Positions 1 through 9,287 of a stretch of 64,000 bases of DNA are shown here, piece after piece. The notes beneath the pieces were generated by a model that made no database searches, was not told where the DNA came from, and saw nothing but the letters and a program-made list of their open reading frames with translations. The DNA is from Heterostelium multicystogenum (Eukaryota > Evosea > Eumycetozoa > Acytosteliales > Acytosteliaceae). Every line of letters begins with the position of its first letter. Position 1 is the first letter of the stretch. Position numbers and translations under genes: made by a program. Where the stretch lies: NCBI GenBank assembly GCA_003667245.1, contig RCNN01000045.1, forward strand, positions 43,308 through 107,307, in the 5' to 3' direction.

Positions 1-2
1 TT

Positions 3-149
3 GCCATTATTGTACCAATTGCCATTGTCGCTGCTTTCTTATTGGGAGCAACGATCTATATAATACAACGTAAACGATATCAAAAACAAATGAAAAACAT
101 GAATCACAAACTCAACAAACTTAAAAATAATAATAAATCTATTAAATAA
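3..149 (+). CDS. C-terminus of a single-pass membrane protein (5' end outside window)
   Basis: The reading frame enters from the left edge and stops at 147-149. It begins with a strongly hydrophobic stretch of about 20 residues (AIIVPIAIVAAFLLGATIYI), which I read as a transmembrane helix. A short tail rich in Lys, Arg, Asn and Gln follows, as expected for a cytosolic stop-transfer tail. Many dictyostelid IPT/EGF-type surface receptors end this way, but the ectodomain lies outside the window, so the family cannot be named. The topology is inferred only from the charge distribution. Confidence 0.6.
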   Translation, partial: AIIVPIAIVAAFLLGATIYIIQRKRYQKQMKNMNHKLNKLKNNNKSIK

Positions 150-520
150 AGATCGTTTTGCCAATGCTACAAATAGACCATTTTAGGCGCATTCTTTGTA
201 TTCTATTTAAATGTGATGTAATTAATCTATCATAATATTACTATCTTTGATATTACAGTTGACACTCTAGCTGTTATTGCTCACCTAAGCAAGAAACAAT
301 TGGTTTGACTTTTTTAAAAACTAGTTTGATTTACTTTTTTTTTAGAATTGCATGTGTGATGATCATTTAATTTTTAAATAATAATATATTTATTTATTTC
401 TTATTGTTTATGTTGTTGTTGGGAATAAATAATAATATCAATTAAACAAGATTAACATTGCGATATAATAATAATAATAATTAATCAATATAGACATATA
501 AATCGATAAAGATAGATAAG
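150..520. other. Intergenic, AT-rich
   Basis: This spacer between the membrane-protein stop and the putative SRP14 start holds AT-rich sequence with poly-T and short AAT runs. I see no coding or RNA signal. It presumably carries the 3' UTR of one gene and the promoter of the next. Confidence 0.5.
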
Positions 521-1102
521 ATGTTGTTTTGAGGAAAATGACTCATTTTTAAATGCATTGACCAAGATGTATCAAAATAAGAGAGCTAAAGGAAGTGTTT
601 GGGTAACTGTAAAGAGATGTATGTAAAAGTGTTAGTCAAGATTGTAGACTTATGATGCTTGTTATTAATTCTCTTTGACTAATTAAATGAATCATCATCA
701 TATCATCAATCAAATCAAATCAATCAAGATATACCAGCTGATAAAAAAAGGAGAGACTAAAATACCAGAGGATGAAAAAGAGCCAAGATGTTTGATTAGA
801 GCTACAGATGGTTATAAGAAAAAGATTTCAACAATTGTATGTTTCCTACTATATCTCATAGGATACTCAAATTCGATTCATCTCATCTTTAGATGTTGCA
901 GCTGTTGTTATTGTTGATGATATTAACATGCACTCATAATATTTAAATACGACTCTAGGTTTTTGCTAAAGATATGGTTTCATTTCAACAGAGTATTAAG
1001 AACATTTTGCTGATTAGCGCAGATAATTTAAAGAAAGAACCAAAAGAAAAGAAAGAAAAGAAACAACCAGCTGCTGTCAAGAGAGCAAACAATAAAGTGT
1101 AG
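521..1102 (+). CDS. srp14: Signal recognition particle 14 kDa subunit (SRP14), two apparent homopolymer frameshifts
   Basis: SRP14 pairs with SRP9 on the Alu domain of SRP RNA in the cytosol and mediates elongation arrest. Exons are 521-618, 729-836 and 959-1102; introns are GTATGT...AG. Diagnostic stretches are SFLNALTKMYQNKRAKGSVW (alpha1/beta1), CLIRATDG followed by KKKIST (the SRP14 core), then FAKDMVSFQQS and a Lys-rich tail (KKEPKEKKEKK). The frame is kept only if the T4 run at 527-530 is read as T3, and the A7 run at 743-749 as A6 (giving YIPADKKGETKIPEDE). With both changes the product is about 115 residues, the normal size. I consider these sequence errors rather than a pseudogene, because everything else is conserved and splice sites are intact. 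Confidence 0.85.
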
Positions 1103-1330
1103 AAAAACAATGACTATAGTTAATATTAATATATATTTAAGAGACTCAGATCCACAAACATCATACAGATGGTATTTGTACAAAGCTAATCTTTATTCAA
1201 ATGAAAACTTGATTGTTGGCTATTCAATTTGATTATAATGGTTGTTTATTTCTAATTGATTCTTTGGTTTTATGGTGAGATGATGATGTATAGATGCAGG
1301 TTGATAAGTAGGTTTGATATGGCTGTTTGT

Positions 1331-2313
1331 TTATACAATTCTTTCAAGTTCTTTAGCATAGTGAATAGTTTGGTGAATGAGTTGGGTGGATGGAATTTCG
1401 ACTTGTTGAGGTCCAGAATCAAAGAGAATCTTCTCACCATCAACCTTCCAACCTCTCTTTTTAATATATTCGTTCAATTGCTCTACACTTGAAACTTGCA
1501 ATACCTTTTGTGCCTCTTTAAGTGTAAGATATCTAAATGATTTCTCAATGCAATTAGCAATATCCTCTCTAAAAATGAAGAGCATTAATATCATAGTCTA
1601 CCATATTCTCAAAGTGGTATTACTCACCTCATAGAACTTGATAGCAATTCAACAAATACAAGGTAGTGTTCAGATGGTACTTGGGATCTTGATGATAATA
1701 CTTTTTGATAACTACCCTCAGCAATTGACTTTTCAACTAACAATGGGAATCTATATATTAATAATGAATGAGCAATCTGTTAATATGTGCTAAGTACTAT
1801 GCAACTATAAAGATGAAATCATACTTGATGAATGGAATTATTTAGCATATCGAATGGAATCAACTCTAGCTCAGAGTGGAATTTTGGTGTGTTGTTGGTT
1901 GCTAAACATTTCATCAAGTGCAAACCAATGATGTTATATTGTAATGCAGATGGTTGAATATATTTCTTATAGTCTTGATAGTAGGTGGTGAGTTGAGCAT
2001 AGAATCTCTCGAATCCATTGATATCTCTAATCTTTACACTATATAATGCAGCTGTTTCTAATATATCTCCTACAAAGCAGATGTGTCAGTATGATATTAA
2101 CAAAGCTATCCTTAGGAGCTGTAGCAACTTACTAGCAAGCAAACATTCTTTCAATACTTTCTCGCTGTGGTCGGCTGGAGAAGGTGAGGCGAGATGAATT
2201 AAAGCAATCTTGAGTTGATTCAACAACTCCTTGGTCTTGACAAGGTCTGGAGTTGATTGCTCGGCCAACTGCTTGAAATGTGTAAAGTTCTTTTGAACTT
2301 GTGAAATATCCAT
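1331..2313 (-). CDS. psmD8: 26S proteasome regulatory subunit PSMD8 / Rpn12
   Basis: This is a non-ATPase lid subunit of the 19S regulatory particle. Exons (minus strand) are 2313-2133, 2069-1825, 1776-1628 and 1568-1331; phases join cleanly to give 270 residues, the usual Rpn12 length. The N-terminus is helical ([20 protein letters not shown]). The C-terminal PCI/winged-helix part shows [31 protein letters not shown] and the terminal [13 protein letters not shown], matching the conserved Rpn12 C-terminus (CIEKAY, KKRGW, YARQLEMIV in animals). The third intron acceptor is at 1777, not the nearer AG at 1751, because only the former keeps [21 protein letters not shown] in frame. No indels are needed. 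Confidence 0.95.
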
Positions 2314-3514
2314 ATTTTATTATTTATCTCTCTTTCTCTTCTTTTTAATTTGAATACTACAACAATATATAATATAAATCTTCGACAATATCTGTATATA
2401 TATATATAACTATATAAAAGGTGAACTAATTGGCTTTTTAATAATAATTTAAAAAATAATCAATCAAAAGTATAAAAAAGAAAGTATAAAATTTTTTTTT
2501 GAAGATCACAAGTTCATGTAATTAAAGAAATTAAAAATTAAATTAAATTCTAAAAATTGATGTGTTTGTTGTTAAAATTAAATTTATAACAACACGTGAT
2601 CATAAATGTTGATGATCAAATAGATAGAAAGATAGAAAGATAGAAAGATAGATAGATAGATAGATGCGAGGAAATAAGGGGTGGTTTTACCCTTGTGTAG
2701 AATCAAAATATTATTACCTTTTTAAAACAAAAATCCATTTACCAATTAAAATTCGTTGACAAGAAGGAATGACCATCAAAAAAACACTTTTAAAATAACA
2801 AATACAAATCATTTCATTGACATTGACCATATAACATGCTAGTAAACTGAATTTTTTGATTTTATTGTTGGGGTGGAAAGGACAAATAATAATGAAGCAA
2901 AACCTATTTTAAATCAAAAGTTTGATCATACTTTTAAGTTAAATAATATTAATTATATTTAGTACCTTTAAGCAGTACCTGAAGATACCTCAACTATTAT
3001 TTTATTATTTATGCAATGTTGTCCTTTTTTCACTAAATGAAATATTAGATTTATTATTAATATTATTTTTTAAAAAAACATTTCAGAACCATAAAATTTG
3101 ATCAGGGTCAAGAATATCAAAAAAAAACGAATCGAGTTTCAGAAAAATTATTGTTAATTCATACCGTATTTTCCATAGAGTCTCTTTCTCGTTGTGTAAA
3201 AGATGGCAAGAAGGCGCTATAAATACGGTATAATCATAGGAATTATCTGTCCGATTGACTTTACGAATGATTTTAAGGCTAGTAGTTTTCCTAACACACA
3301 AATCCCAATAATTTAAAACAAAGATAAAAAAAAAAATTACATATAGTTTAGTTATTTTTATTATTAACTATACAGATAGGTTTCTAGGTTTATCTATCTA
3401 TGTAAAAATCATCTGATGAAACAACTGAAGATATGATCTTGTCGAATGAATAGTATCTATGAACTAAGTTTCAATCTAGACTGCACAGTGTCGAATAGCA
3501 GCTTGAAGGAAATA
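2314..3514. other. Intergenic spacer
   Basis: This 1.2 kb spacer lies between two genes' facing ends (the PSMD8 start and the CCDC174-like stop). It is very AT-rich and contains a GATA/GAAA microsatellite and poly-A/T runs. A 72-codon minus-strand ORF at 3083-3301 shows no recognisable family, codon pattern or splice context, and I do not count it as a gene. Confidence 0.5.
2621..2664. repeat. GATA/GAAA tetranucleotide microsatellite
   Basis: About eleven tandem units mixing GATA and GAAA lie in the intergenic spacer upstream of the PSMD8 gene. No association with a gene feature is visible. Confidence 0.8.
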
Positions 3515-4442
3515 CTATTTCTTTGTACTGCCCTTTTGTACCAATTTCTGTTTTAGTAGTGCTTGCTTTTTCATGAGTTCGATTTGTTTGAGTCTGTCTT
3601 GTTGTTGTTGAAGTACTTTTTCTTTTGTGTCTTGATGTTTAGTACGATTCAATTTCGTGGTTTCTTGGTCTTTGAGCATTGTCTTAATCTTCTGTTCTTT
3701 GGCCTCTGCCTCTTTTCTATCAATTTCTTCTAAATCTTCAGTAGACTGACTTTCCCAGAGTCTTCTCATTCTTTCTCTTTCTATATCGGGATGAAACATA
3801 TCATCAGGTAGTTTTTCATATTGTCTTTGCTGTTGTTGTTGTTGCCGTTGCTCCTCTTGTTGCCGCAGTTCATTCTCTTTATCAATGATCTTTTGATGGA
3901 AATCAATGATGTTATCCTCATTATCTATATTTAAAAAGTCGATTGGTTTCTCGTGTTTACCTCCAACTTTTGACATAAAAATAAGTAACCTCATCACCAA
4001 TATATTGCTTTCAACGTTTAACATACCTAGTTGTTCATAGATATTTGCCTTCTCTCGTAATATCTTTTGTGCATTTTCATAGGAATTCCTATCTTGCTCA
4101 TCTTTGATAGCGTCTAAGTCTCTTTGATTCCTCTGGCCAACTCCACTGTTGGTAGATTTTTCATTAACATCACCACCACTCTCTCTATCTCTATGACTAC
4201 TACTATTCTTTTGTTGTAGAATTGATTTCAATGATTTGTTTGGTCTCTCTACATGTGATTCTTCTTTGCTCGACGCTCTTCTCTCTTCATTTAAAACACT
4301 TGATTTTAATGCTACGATCTAATTTATTAAATGCTTAATAATTAGCACAAAGGACACACAAAAGAACCAATAATTACAGTAAAGTAAAACTACATACACT
4401 TGCATTTGAAACACCTTCAATTTCTTTCTTTCTTTTCCACAT
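3515..4442 (-). CDS. CCDC174-like coiled-coil protein (exon-junction/splicing associated)
   Basis: Exons are 4442-4398, 4318-4027 and 3966-3515, giving 262 residues. The 60-nt second intron is a multiple of three and has no stop, so it can be mistaken for coding; splicing joins ANIYEQL directly to VGGKHEKP. The pattern LKSSVLNEERR near the N-terminus, then RNQRDLDAIKDEQDRNSYEN, EKANIYEQL and DNIIDFHQKIIDKENELRQ resembles the CCDC174 core of animals (a DLKAEL start, an AEKDAEQKIEEQKTL helix, EKAKLYE, YLVDFTQKIIDK). The rest is Gln/Glu/Lys-rich coiled coil with a basic C-terminus. CCDC174 is a nuclear protein linked to the exon-junction complex in vertebrates; function here is inferred from the family. 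Confidence 0.7.
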
Positions 4443-4558
4443 TATAATGTTGAAAGCGTGCGTTCAGTTGTCCAAAGAAGTGTTTCAAAAACACACATTG
4501 TCTAATAATTTGGCTGTTTCTGTTTTATTATTATTATTATTATTGTTTCATTAATTTT

Positions 4559-6251
4559 TTAATTAATAATTGGAAATAATAAAGTAGCTAGCTCGAGCTT
4601 GGAGATCTCTTGTTGTTGACTCAGTCGTAGTTGTCCAGTTTCGAGAGTAACGAGTGGTAGGTTTTGTGTGAGAAGTGGTGCGGCATCTTCAATGTCTTCG
4701 ATGTAGTTTGATTTCTTATCGTTCATATTTGGTCCAATGGTGAGGAATATGGCTTCGATATTGAATTCTTTGGCTGCTTTAGATTGCTGATCTTTGATTG
4801 GTACAGCATAGATGTTGCCTGCTGCACCAGGGTTGGGATATCTCTGCTTGACCTCAGCGTCGAATGTGGCATCACCAATAATGTCATAGAGTATTTTGTT
4901 TTGAGGTGTTCTTTTCAGACGCCATGTTGTCTCGCTGGCTACAAATCTACAGTTTACATTGAATTGGTCGATCGAGTTGGCGGTATCGCACTGCACAATC
5001 GAGAATCTTTCATCATTGATACCCTTTGTCAGCTTTGTCGCAATAGCATCGCTGTAAATCGATTTATCTATATACATTATCAATTTAATATCATCCTCTC
5101 CTTTGTGATAATCTAAATATCCTTTGATTTCCTTTTTGATTATATTTACTTGGTTAATAAGAGTATCTAGTATGCATATTTTTATATATGGTCTATAATA
5201 TATACATACTTTAATAGCAATATCGGATGCTAAATCTACTTTAAAATTATAGATGTAGGTCGAAATGAAAGGGAAGTACAAAGTCCTTTGTTTATCAGTA
5301 GCAACTTGTTTCTTTTTTTTGTAGTTTGGTTTTCCATTTGTTGTTTGATTGGTAGCATTAGATGTCGAACTTGTTGCTGAAGATGAAGTTGATGATGTCG
5401 GTGTTATAGGTTTGCTTGTTGTAGTTGTGGTGGCTGTGGTATTGGTAATATTAGATTTCGTTGTAGTTGTTGAACCATTCTTATCATTTATATCATCGAC
5501 TGCATCTGCTGCTGTTTTGGTAGAAGGTTTCTTTTTATCATCTTTCCATGGATGTGCAAATTCACTAAAGTGTTCAGAATTCTATGTAGAGAACAACGGC
5601 AATTGACTAACTAGTTAGCATATACAATTAGGAATCAAATAGAAGGAAACCTACCTTTCTGTAGCATTTTGTTCCATAGGGACATTCTGGTAAATCACTC
5701 TTTTGCTTCTTTTTACTATCATTGTCTTTATCATCGCTCGTGGTGGTGGTGGTATTGGTGCTTTCCGTTTCCTTTCTTTTGTTCTTTTGCTGTTTACTGT
5801 AGTCAACAAAGTTGGGATTTACTTCAATCGATACGCTAAAGGTCAACATTTCATAGAGCAAAGAGAAAGAGTCACCATCTTCCAGCAAATAGTCCTCATC
5901 TTTCGTCATCTGTACGAAGTAATCTTTATCATATTTTTTTAGATAGGAAGGGTTGATTCCATTCTAAAGTTTGGCAATGTGAAGCGCTGTTAGCAACTTG
6001 GTAGGCTGGTGTAGGGACGTCCTATTAATAGGAAGGAGGACTATACATACAGAAGTCAAAAAGTAGTTTGAGTGGTCATCTAACTTGATGAACATTTGCT
6101 TTCTGGAGCATTTCTTTTCGGTGATGCCAAGTGAGCCTCTGCCTAGATCGTGTGTTCCAGTTGTTTTGTAGGTATGTTCCAGTAGATTCTCAGCTTTGTT
6201 CACAGGCTTCAAGTGAATAAGGTGTCTAGTCGGTACACTTAGGGTTGCCAT
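4559..6251 (-). CDS. FHA + PBZ zinc finger + aprataxin/bHLH140-type macro domain protein
   Basis: Exons are 6251-6051, 5963-5655 and 5581-4559; 510 residues. Residues ~1-115 form an FHA domain of the PNKP/APTX/APLF type (DLGRGSLGITEKKCSRKQ, then GINPSYLKK). Residues ~157-182 are a PAR-binding zinc finger (CPYGTKCYRKNSEHF, then EFAHP; C-x5-C...H-x5-H). A Thr/Ser-rich linker leads to residues ~271-510, which resemble the macro-like part of plant aprataxin/bHLH140 (LYFPFISTYIY, ETTWRLKR, PNPGAAGNIYAVPI, LTIGPNMN). No HIT, kinase or nuclease motif is seen. The expected role is recruitment to poly-ADP-ribosylated, phospho-marked DNA breaks. A 43-nt intron-like stretch (GTATGT...CTAG, about 5223-5181) is left in, because removing it breaks the frame. 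Confidence 0.75.
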
Positions 6252-6787
6252 TCTAGTTTATAATAATAATAATAATTTAGAAATACAATATAAATTTATA
6301 CATAGAATAGTTATAACTATACTAATAAACTTATATTAATCAGGAAGCACTTCCCTCATGATCACCTCAAATTAGATATTTTAGTTTTACTGTAAATTCA
6401 TATTTTGCCAAAATGAAAATAATCAACCCTCTTTGTATTTTTGATGAATGATTATTTTTGGATCAACCTGATACTAGTTAAACTTCTTTAAATGTATAAC
6501 ATGCTGGTTTCAATAAAATGATTCCGGAGAACAATATCTAATTTGGTATTTATCATTTACATTTTGGGTTAACCAAAAATCATCTTGAGGTTGTTAACAT
6601 TTTAAACTTTCTTTTGAATATATTCACTTTAAATTATAGGAAAATTAAATTTGTAATGAAGTTATTATTCATTACTAGTATTCTATTACATGAGATGTAA
6701 AAACTCGATAAATAGTCGAAAGTAAATTAAATAACACTTTTTGTTTTGGTGTCGCATATTGATTCAAAAAACAACTTTTCATCAATT
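6252..6787. other. Intergenic spacer upstream of tRNA-Asp
   Basis: This is AT-rich sequence between the start of the FHA-PBZ gene and tRNA-Asp. I see no ORF or RNA signature. It should hold the promoter of the minus-strand FHA-PBZ gene. Confidence 0.5.
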
Positions 6788-6860
6788 TCCCCTTTGGTCT
6801 AGTGGTGAGGATTTTTCGCCTGTCACGCGAAAGGCCCGGGTTCAATTCCCGGAAGGGGAG
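6788..6860 (+). tRNA. tRNA-Asp (GTC), copy 1, with one extra T
   Basis: The acceptor stem TCCCCTT pairs with AAGGGGA with discriminator G; the D-arm contains GGTCTAGTGGTGAGGA; the anticodon loop CTGTCAC carries GTC; the T-arm is CCGGGTTCAATTCCCGG. It is identical to the minus-strand copy at 37472-37543 except for T5 instead of T4 just before the anticodon stem (6812-6816). This adds a base at position 26 and makes 73 nt instead of 72. The change could be real, but given other homopolymer errors in the window I suspect a sequence error. Internal A and B boxes for Pol III are present. Confidence 0.93.
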
Positions 6861-6883
6861 AAAATGTTAATTTTAAATCAGCT

Positions 6884-6893
6884 CGCCTGCGGG
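6884..6893 (+). other. Conserved CGCCTGCGGG element 3' of tRNA-Asp
   Basis: A GC-rich decamer stands out from AT-rich flanks 23 nt after the tRNA end. The same decamer lies 22 nt downstream of the second tRNA-Asp (37440-37449), and a related CCCGTATGCGGG follows tRNA-Tyr. It may be an external Pol III or insertion-related element; function unknown. Confidence 0.5.
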
Positions 6894-6907
6894 AAATCGA
6901 ATTTTAG

Positions 6908-7076
6908 AACTGCGACGTGGTTAACCAGCCTCATGAGATTAACGACGCTTTCTTTACGTACCGTACTACAAGCTCATCGTGAACCGAAGAGTCACAATCC
7001 GCCTCGGTGTACAAGTTCTTGTAGTATATAAGAAAGCGTCGTTAATCTCATGAGGCTGGTTAACCACGTCGCAGTT
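6908..7076. repeat. Perfect 47-bp inverted repeat with structured loop
   Basis: Arm 1 (6908-6954, beginning AACTGCGACGTGG) and arm 2 (7030-7076, ending CCACGTCGCAGTT) are exact reverse complements over 47 bp. The 75-nt loop adds an inner TACTACAAG/CTTGTAGTA stem and an ACCGA/TCGGT stem. Pairing may continue outward imperfectly (GAAATC on both sides). The element starts 47 nt after tRNA-Asp and is GC-richer than its surroundings. It could be a foldback (MITE-like) insertion or a hairpin RNA gene; a perfect arm also raises the possibility of an assembly fold-over artefact. Confidence 0.85.
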
Positions 7077-7518
7077 GCAGAATTCCTGATTTCGCCTATA
7101 GGAGGCTCAGACATTCTTCTTTTAAGGGCATTTAGTAAACTTTGATAAACTTATTATTTATGCCACTACGAGTATCCGAGAGGTTTAATCCTATTCTCTT
7201 TATCAGCAAAGTATAATATAGCTTTGTGCCACCCGTTCAAGGCTTCTGACGATAGTACATACAAATTATAAAATGATATAAAATAATAATATCTAATCAT
7301 AATATATTAGAACACATGTTGACATTGATGGTTACACTGCAAAGTTTAGAAACAATCACTATAGTTGCTCTGGAGTGTGAACAATAACTTTGATAAACAA
7401 AAGATTGTTGATGATCTACATTAATGTAAAAGTTGGACTAAGGGTACATTTTTTTGATTTATTTTTTTACTTTTTTTTCTCATGTTTACAAAATAATGGT
7501 GTAGCTTTGTAATGGATA
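7077..7518. other. Intergenic, no confident feature
   Basis: No ORF of note. Around 7160-7260 a stretch has weak similarity to Pol III A- and B-box sequences (TATCCGAG...; CCGTTCAAGG), but it does not fold into a tRNA, so I make no call. The rest is AT-rich. Confidence 0.4.
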
Positions 7519-8021
7519 TTATTGTTGGAAGAGTGCACCTGGATAATTTAAAGTCTCTAGTAATTTAACGAGAGTAGTGATATTATTTATTCTATTTTGA
7601 TTCTTTGTGTGGATTTTGGCGATGGAATTGATGTACGAAGAGGTGATAGGTCCTCCAGATAATGTTGTTTGGGGGTGACTATTATCCAATCTATATTCTT
7701 TCAAATCCAATGAATAATGTAAGTAAATATGATATTGATGGTTTAAAGAGTGTTATGGTTATGATACAAACCAATTGTAAATGTCTTTGGTTGACTCAAA
7801 GCATCCAATGCATTCAATGTCAGATTATGAACTCCACTTGTCATATTCAATGGAAGGTTGAGAGTTGCACTTGTTTGTGAGAAATTACTTGTTGAGACTT
7901 GAATATCGATTCCATCAATACTTGATTTCAACCAAGTTGAGTTTGGACAATATCCAACACCTGATATCATGAGATTATCTGGTGTGATTTGAATATTTGA
8001 AATCGATGGTGCTACAATCAT
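7519..8021 (-). pseudogene. Fragment of an IPT/TIG-type surface protein
   Basis: Two exon-like pieces join through a GTATCA...ATAG intron (roughly 7769-7696), restoring TFTIGLLDNSHPQTTLSG. The first piece (PSISNIQITPDNLMISGVGY, then SATLNLPLNMTSGVHNLTLN) has the beta-sandwich periodicity and potential N-glycosylation sites of dictyostelid IPT/TIG repeats. The second ends at a stop at 7519. No start codon, signal peptide or transmembrane helix is present, and the 5' side runs directly into an unrelated coiled-coil frame. I interpret it as a 3' remnant of a larger receptor gene. It could instead be a 3' exon of a gene whose other exons I failed to recognise. Confidence 0.45.
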
Positions 8022-8504
8022 AAATCATTAATATCAAGACTTCTTGGAACAAGTCGTCGTCCCAACTGTGTTGTTTCTTCTTTTGCAACCATAATTGTTT
8101 CGCTTGGGGATTCTCTTTAAACGCTGAAAACATGACAGTCAAAGATCGGATTCTGGTATCAGGTCCAAAGACCATCTTGCAAAGCGCCTTTTCGACTTGT
8201 ATTGCAACTTCTCCTAACACGAGGCGTTCATGTGATATCACCTTTTTCAATGTAGCGATCATTGTTTCAAGTTTAACTATCTTTCCCCCAAGTCCATCTA
8301 TATGGTCTAACAATTGTCCTATTGAAACTTTATCTTTCTCTACAATCTGTGTCAACTGTTCTACTTTCTGTATAAGCTCTTTGTTCTTTTCCTTTAACCC
8401 ATCAACATCTTTCGTTCGATTCTCTACTTCTTTAATAAATTTATCTCTCCATTCTTCTCTTTCCTTCTTTGTATTCTCCAACTCCTTCTGTAACTCCTCA
8501 ATTT
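7975..8504 (-). pseudogene. Coiled-coil protein exon, probably a gene fragment
   Basis: This open frame of about 175 codons has a good heptad-type coiled coil (EIEELQKELENTKKEREEW to VEQLTQIVEKDK), followed by a globular piece (GEVAIQVEKALCKMVFGPDT, then RSLTVMFSAF). It begins after a splice-acceptor-like ACACAG at 8505 rather than an ATG, and ends at 7975 overlapping the IPT fragment in another frame. No upstream exon with a plausible start was found. I do not recognise the family. Its place among other broken pieces suggests a remnant. Confidence 0.4.
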
Positions 8505-8677
8505 CTGTGTAATTAATTAACAAAAACTTGTTTATTCATAATTCAAGTGTTCAATGAATGAATTTATTGTACAAATTTAAATATATAGTTTACATTCAAA
8601 GATTTATTGGTATGATAACTCCTTAGATATTTCTAATAATCAAATATTCACTACCCAAAGTTAGTAGAATCCCTTTA

Positions 8678-8830
8678 TTAATTAACCATTGTTCCATCAC
8701 CAAAGTCTTCAACCCAAAATAATTCACTTCTATCTTTAATTTGTAGAAATTCCATAGAGAACTCAGAAACCCCAGTGACAATTACAGATTTCTTCCAGAA
8801 CCGCAATGATGTCCAACCGATTGTTTACCA
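8678..8830 (-). pseudogene. Short degenerate coding remnant
   Basis: Reading the minus strand gives a protein-like run (LRFWKKSVIVTGVSEF, then EFLQIKDRSELFWVEDFGDG) ending at a stop at 8678. An in-frame stop lies a few codons upstream and there is no start. The composition is typical of a real protein C-terminus, but the family is not recognised. The 5' limit is approximate. Confidence 0.3.
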
Positions 8831-8904
8831 GGATGGATAAAACAAAAAATTACACCAAAATTTTTTTTTTTTGTTTTTTTTGTTGTTATAACCATCAGTT
8901 GTTT

Positions 8905-9085
8905 ATTTAAGGTAGGGTTTAGAAGCCTACAGATTTTCTTTTTACAACCACAGGCCGGTTGTGATGACCATCATTTTATAGAGGCATGACTGCCTATTAT
9001 TATTTGGAGCAAGGTGTTTCAACAGTGGACTGTTAAGTATTTCGAAGCGACAGAAGATTTTAAAGAGTACACCAATGGTTTACGT
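8905..9085 (+). repeat. tRNA-linked structured repeat, copy 1
   Basis: By eye this is about 75-80% identical over ~185 nt to 37199-37385. The best conserved core is TTTCAACAGTGGACTGTTAA, which forms a perfect AACAGT-GG-ACTGTT hairpin in both copies. Another stem (ACAACC...GGTTGT) is kept in copy 2 with changed ends (TCAAC...GTTGA), a compensatory pattern suggesting selection on RNA structure. Both copies lie on the 3' side of minus-strand tRNA genes. It could be a non-coding RNA, or a remnant of a retroelement that targets tRNA 3' flanks as the TRE3 family does in D. discoideum. Confidence 0.65.
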
Positions 9086-9186
9086 AGTTGAGGGCTTCGC
9101 TTGTCAATTTACATATTCTTCATGGCGGGATGGTATCATACAGACTTGAAAGTCATGGGTTCACTGGAAGTGTATGGGGAAAAACT

Positions 9187-9259
9187 GGAAAACCCGGGAT
9201 TCGAACCCACGACCCAAGGCGTCACAAGCAGACTACCATACCACATCAGCTATTCTGCC
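9187..9259 (-). other. tRNA-like sequence (degenerate or tRNA-derived)
   Basis: The minus strand has a good A box (TAGCTGATGTGG, then TATGGTAG), a consensus B box (GGGTTCGAATCCC) and tRNA spacing (73 nt). Acceptor and anticodon stems pair poorly. An alternative stem, GCCCAAGG/CCTTGGGT, competes with the cloverleaf. It may be a tRNA pseudogene or the head of a tRNA-derived element. A candidate anticodon loop TTGTGAC is present but not in a proper stem, so no isotype is assigned. Confidence 0.45.
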
Positions 9260-9287
9260 TTGGGCACACCAAAACAATACAGTTTTA

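Noticed and set aside
3083..3301. Minus-strand 72-codon ORF
   Set aside because: No recognisable domain, no neighbouring exon, AT-rich spacer; compatible with chance.
7160..7270. Possible additional tRNA after the inverted repeat
   Set aside because: Box-like words are present, but no acceptor, anticodon or T stem can be formed.
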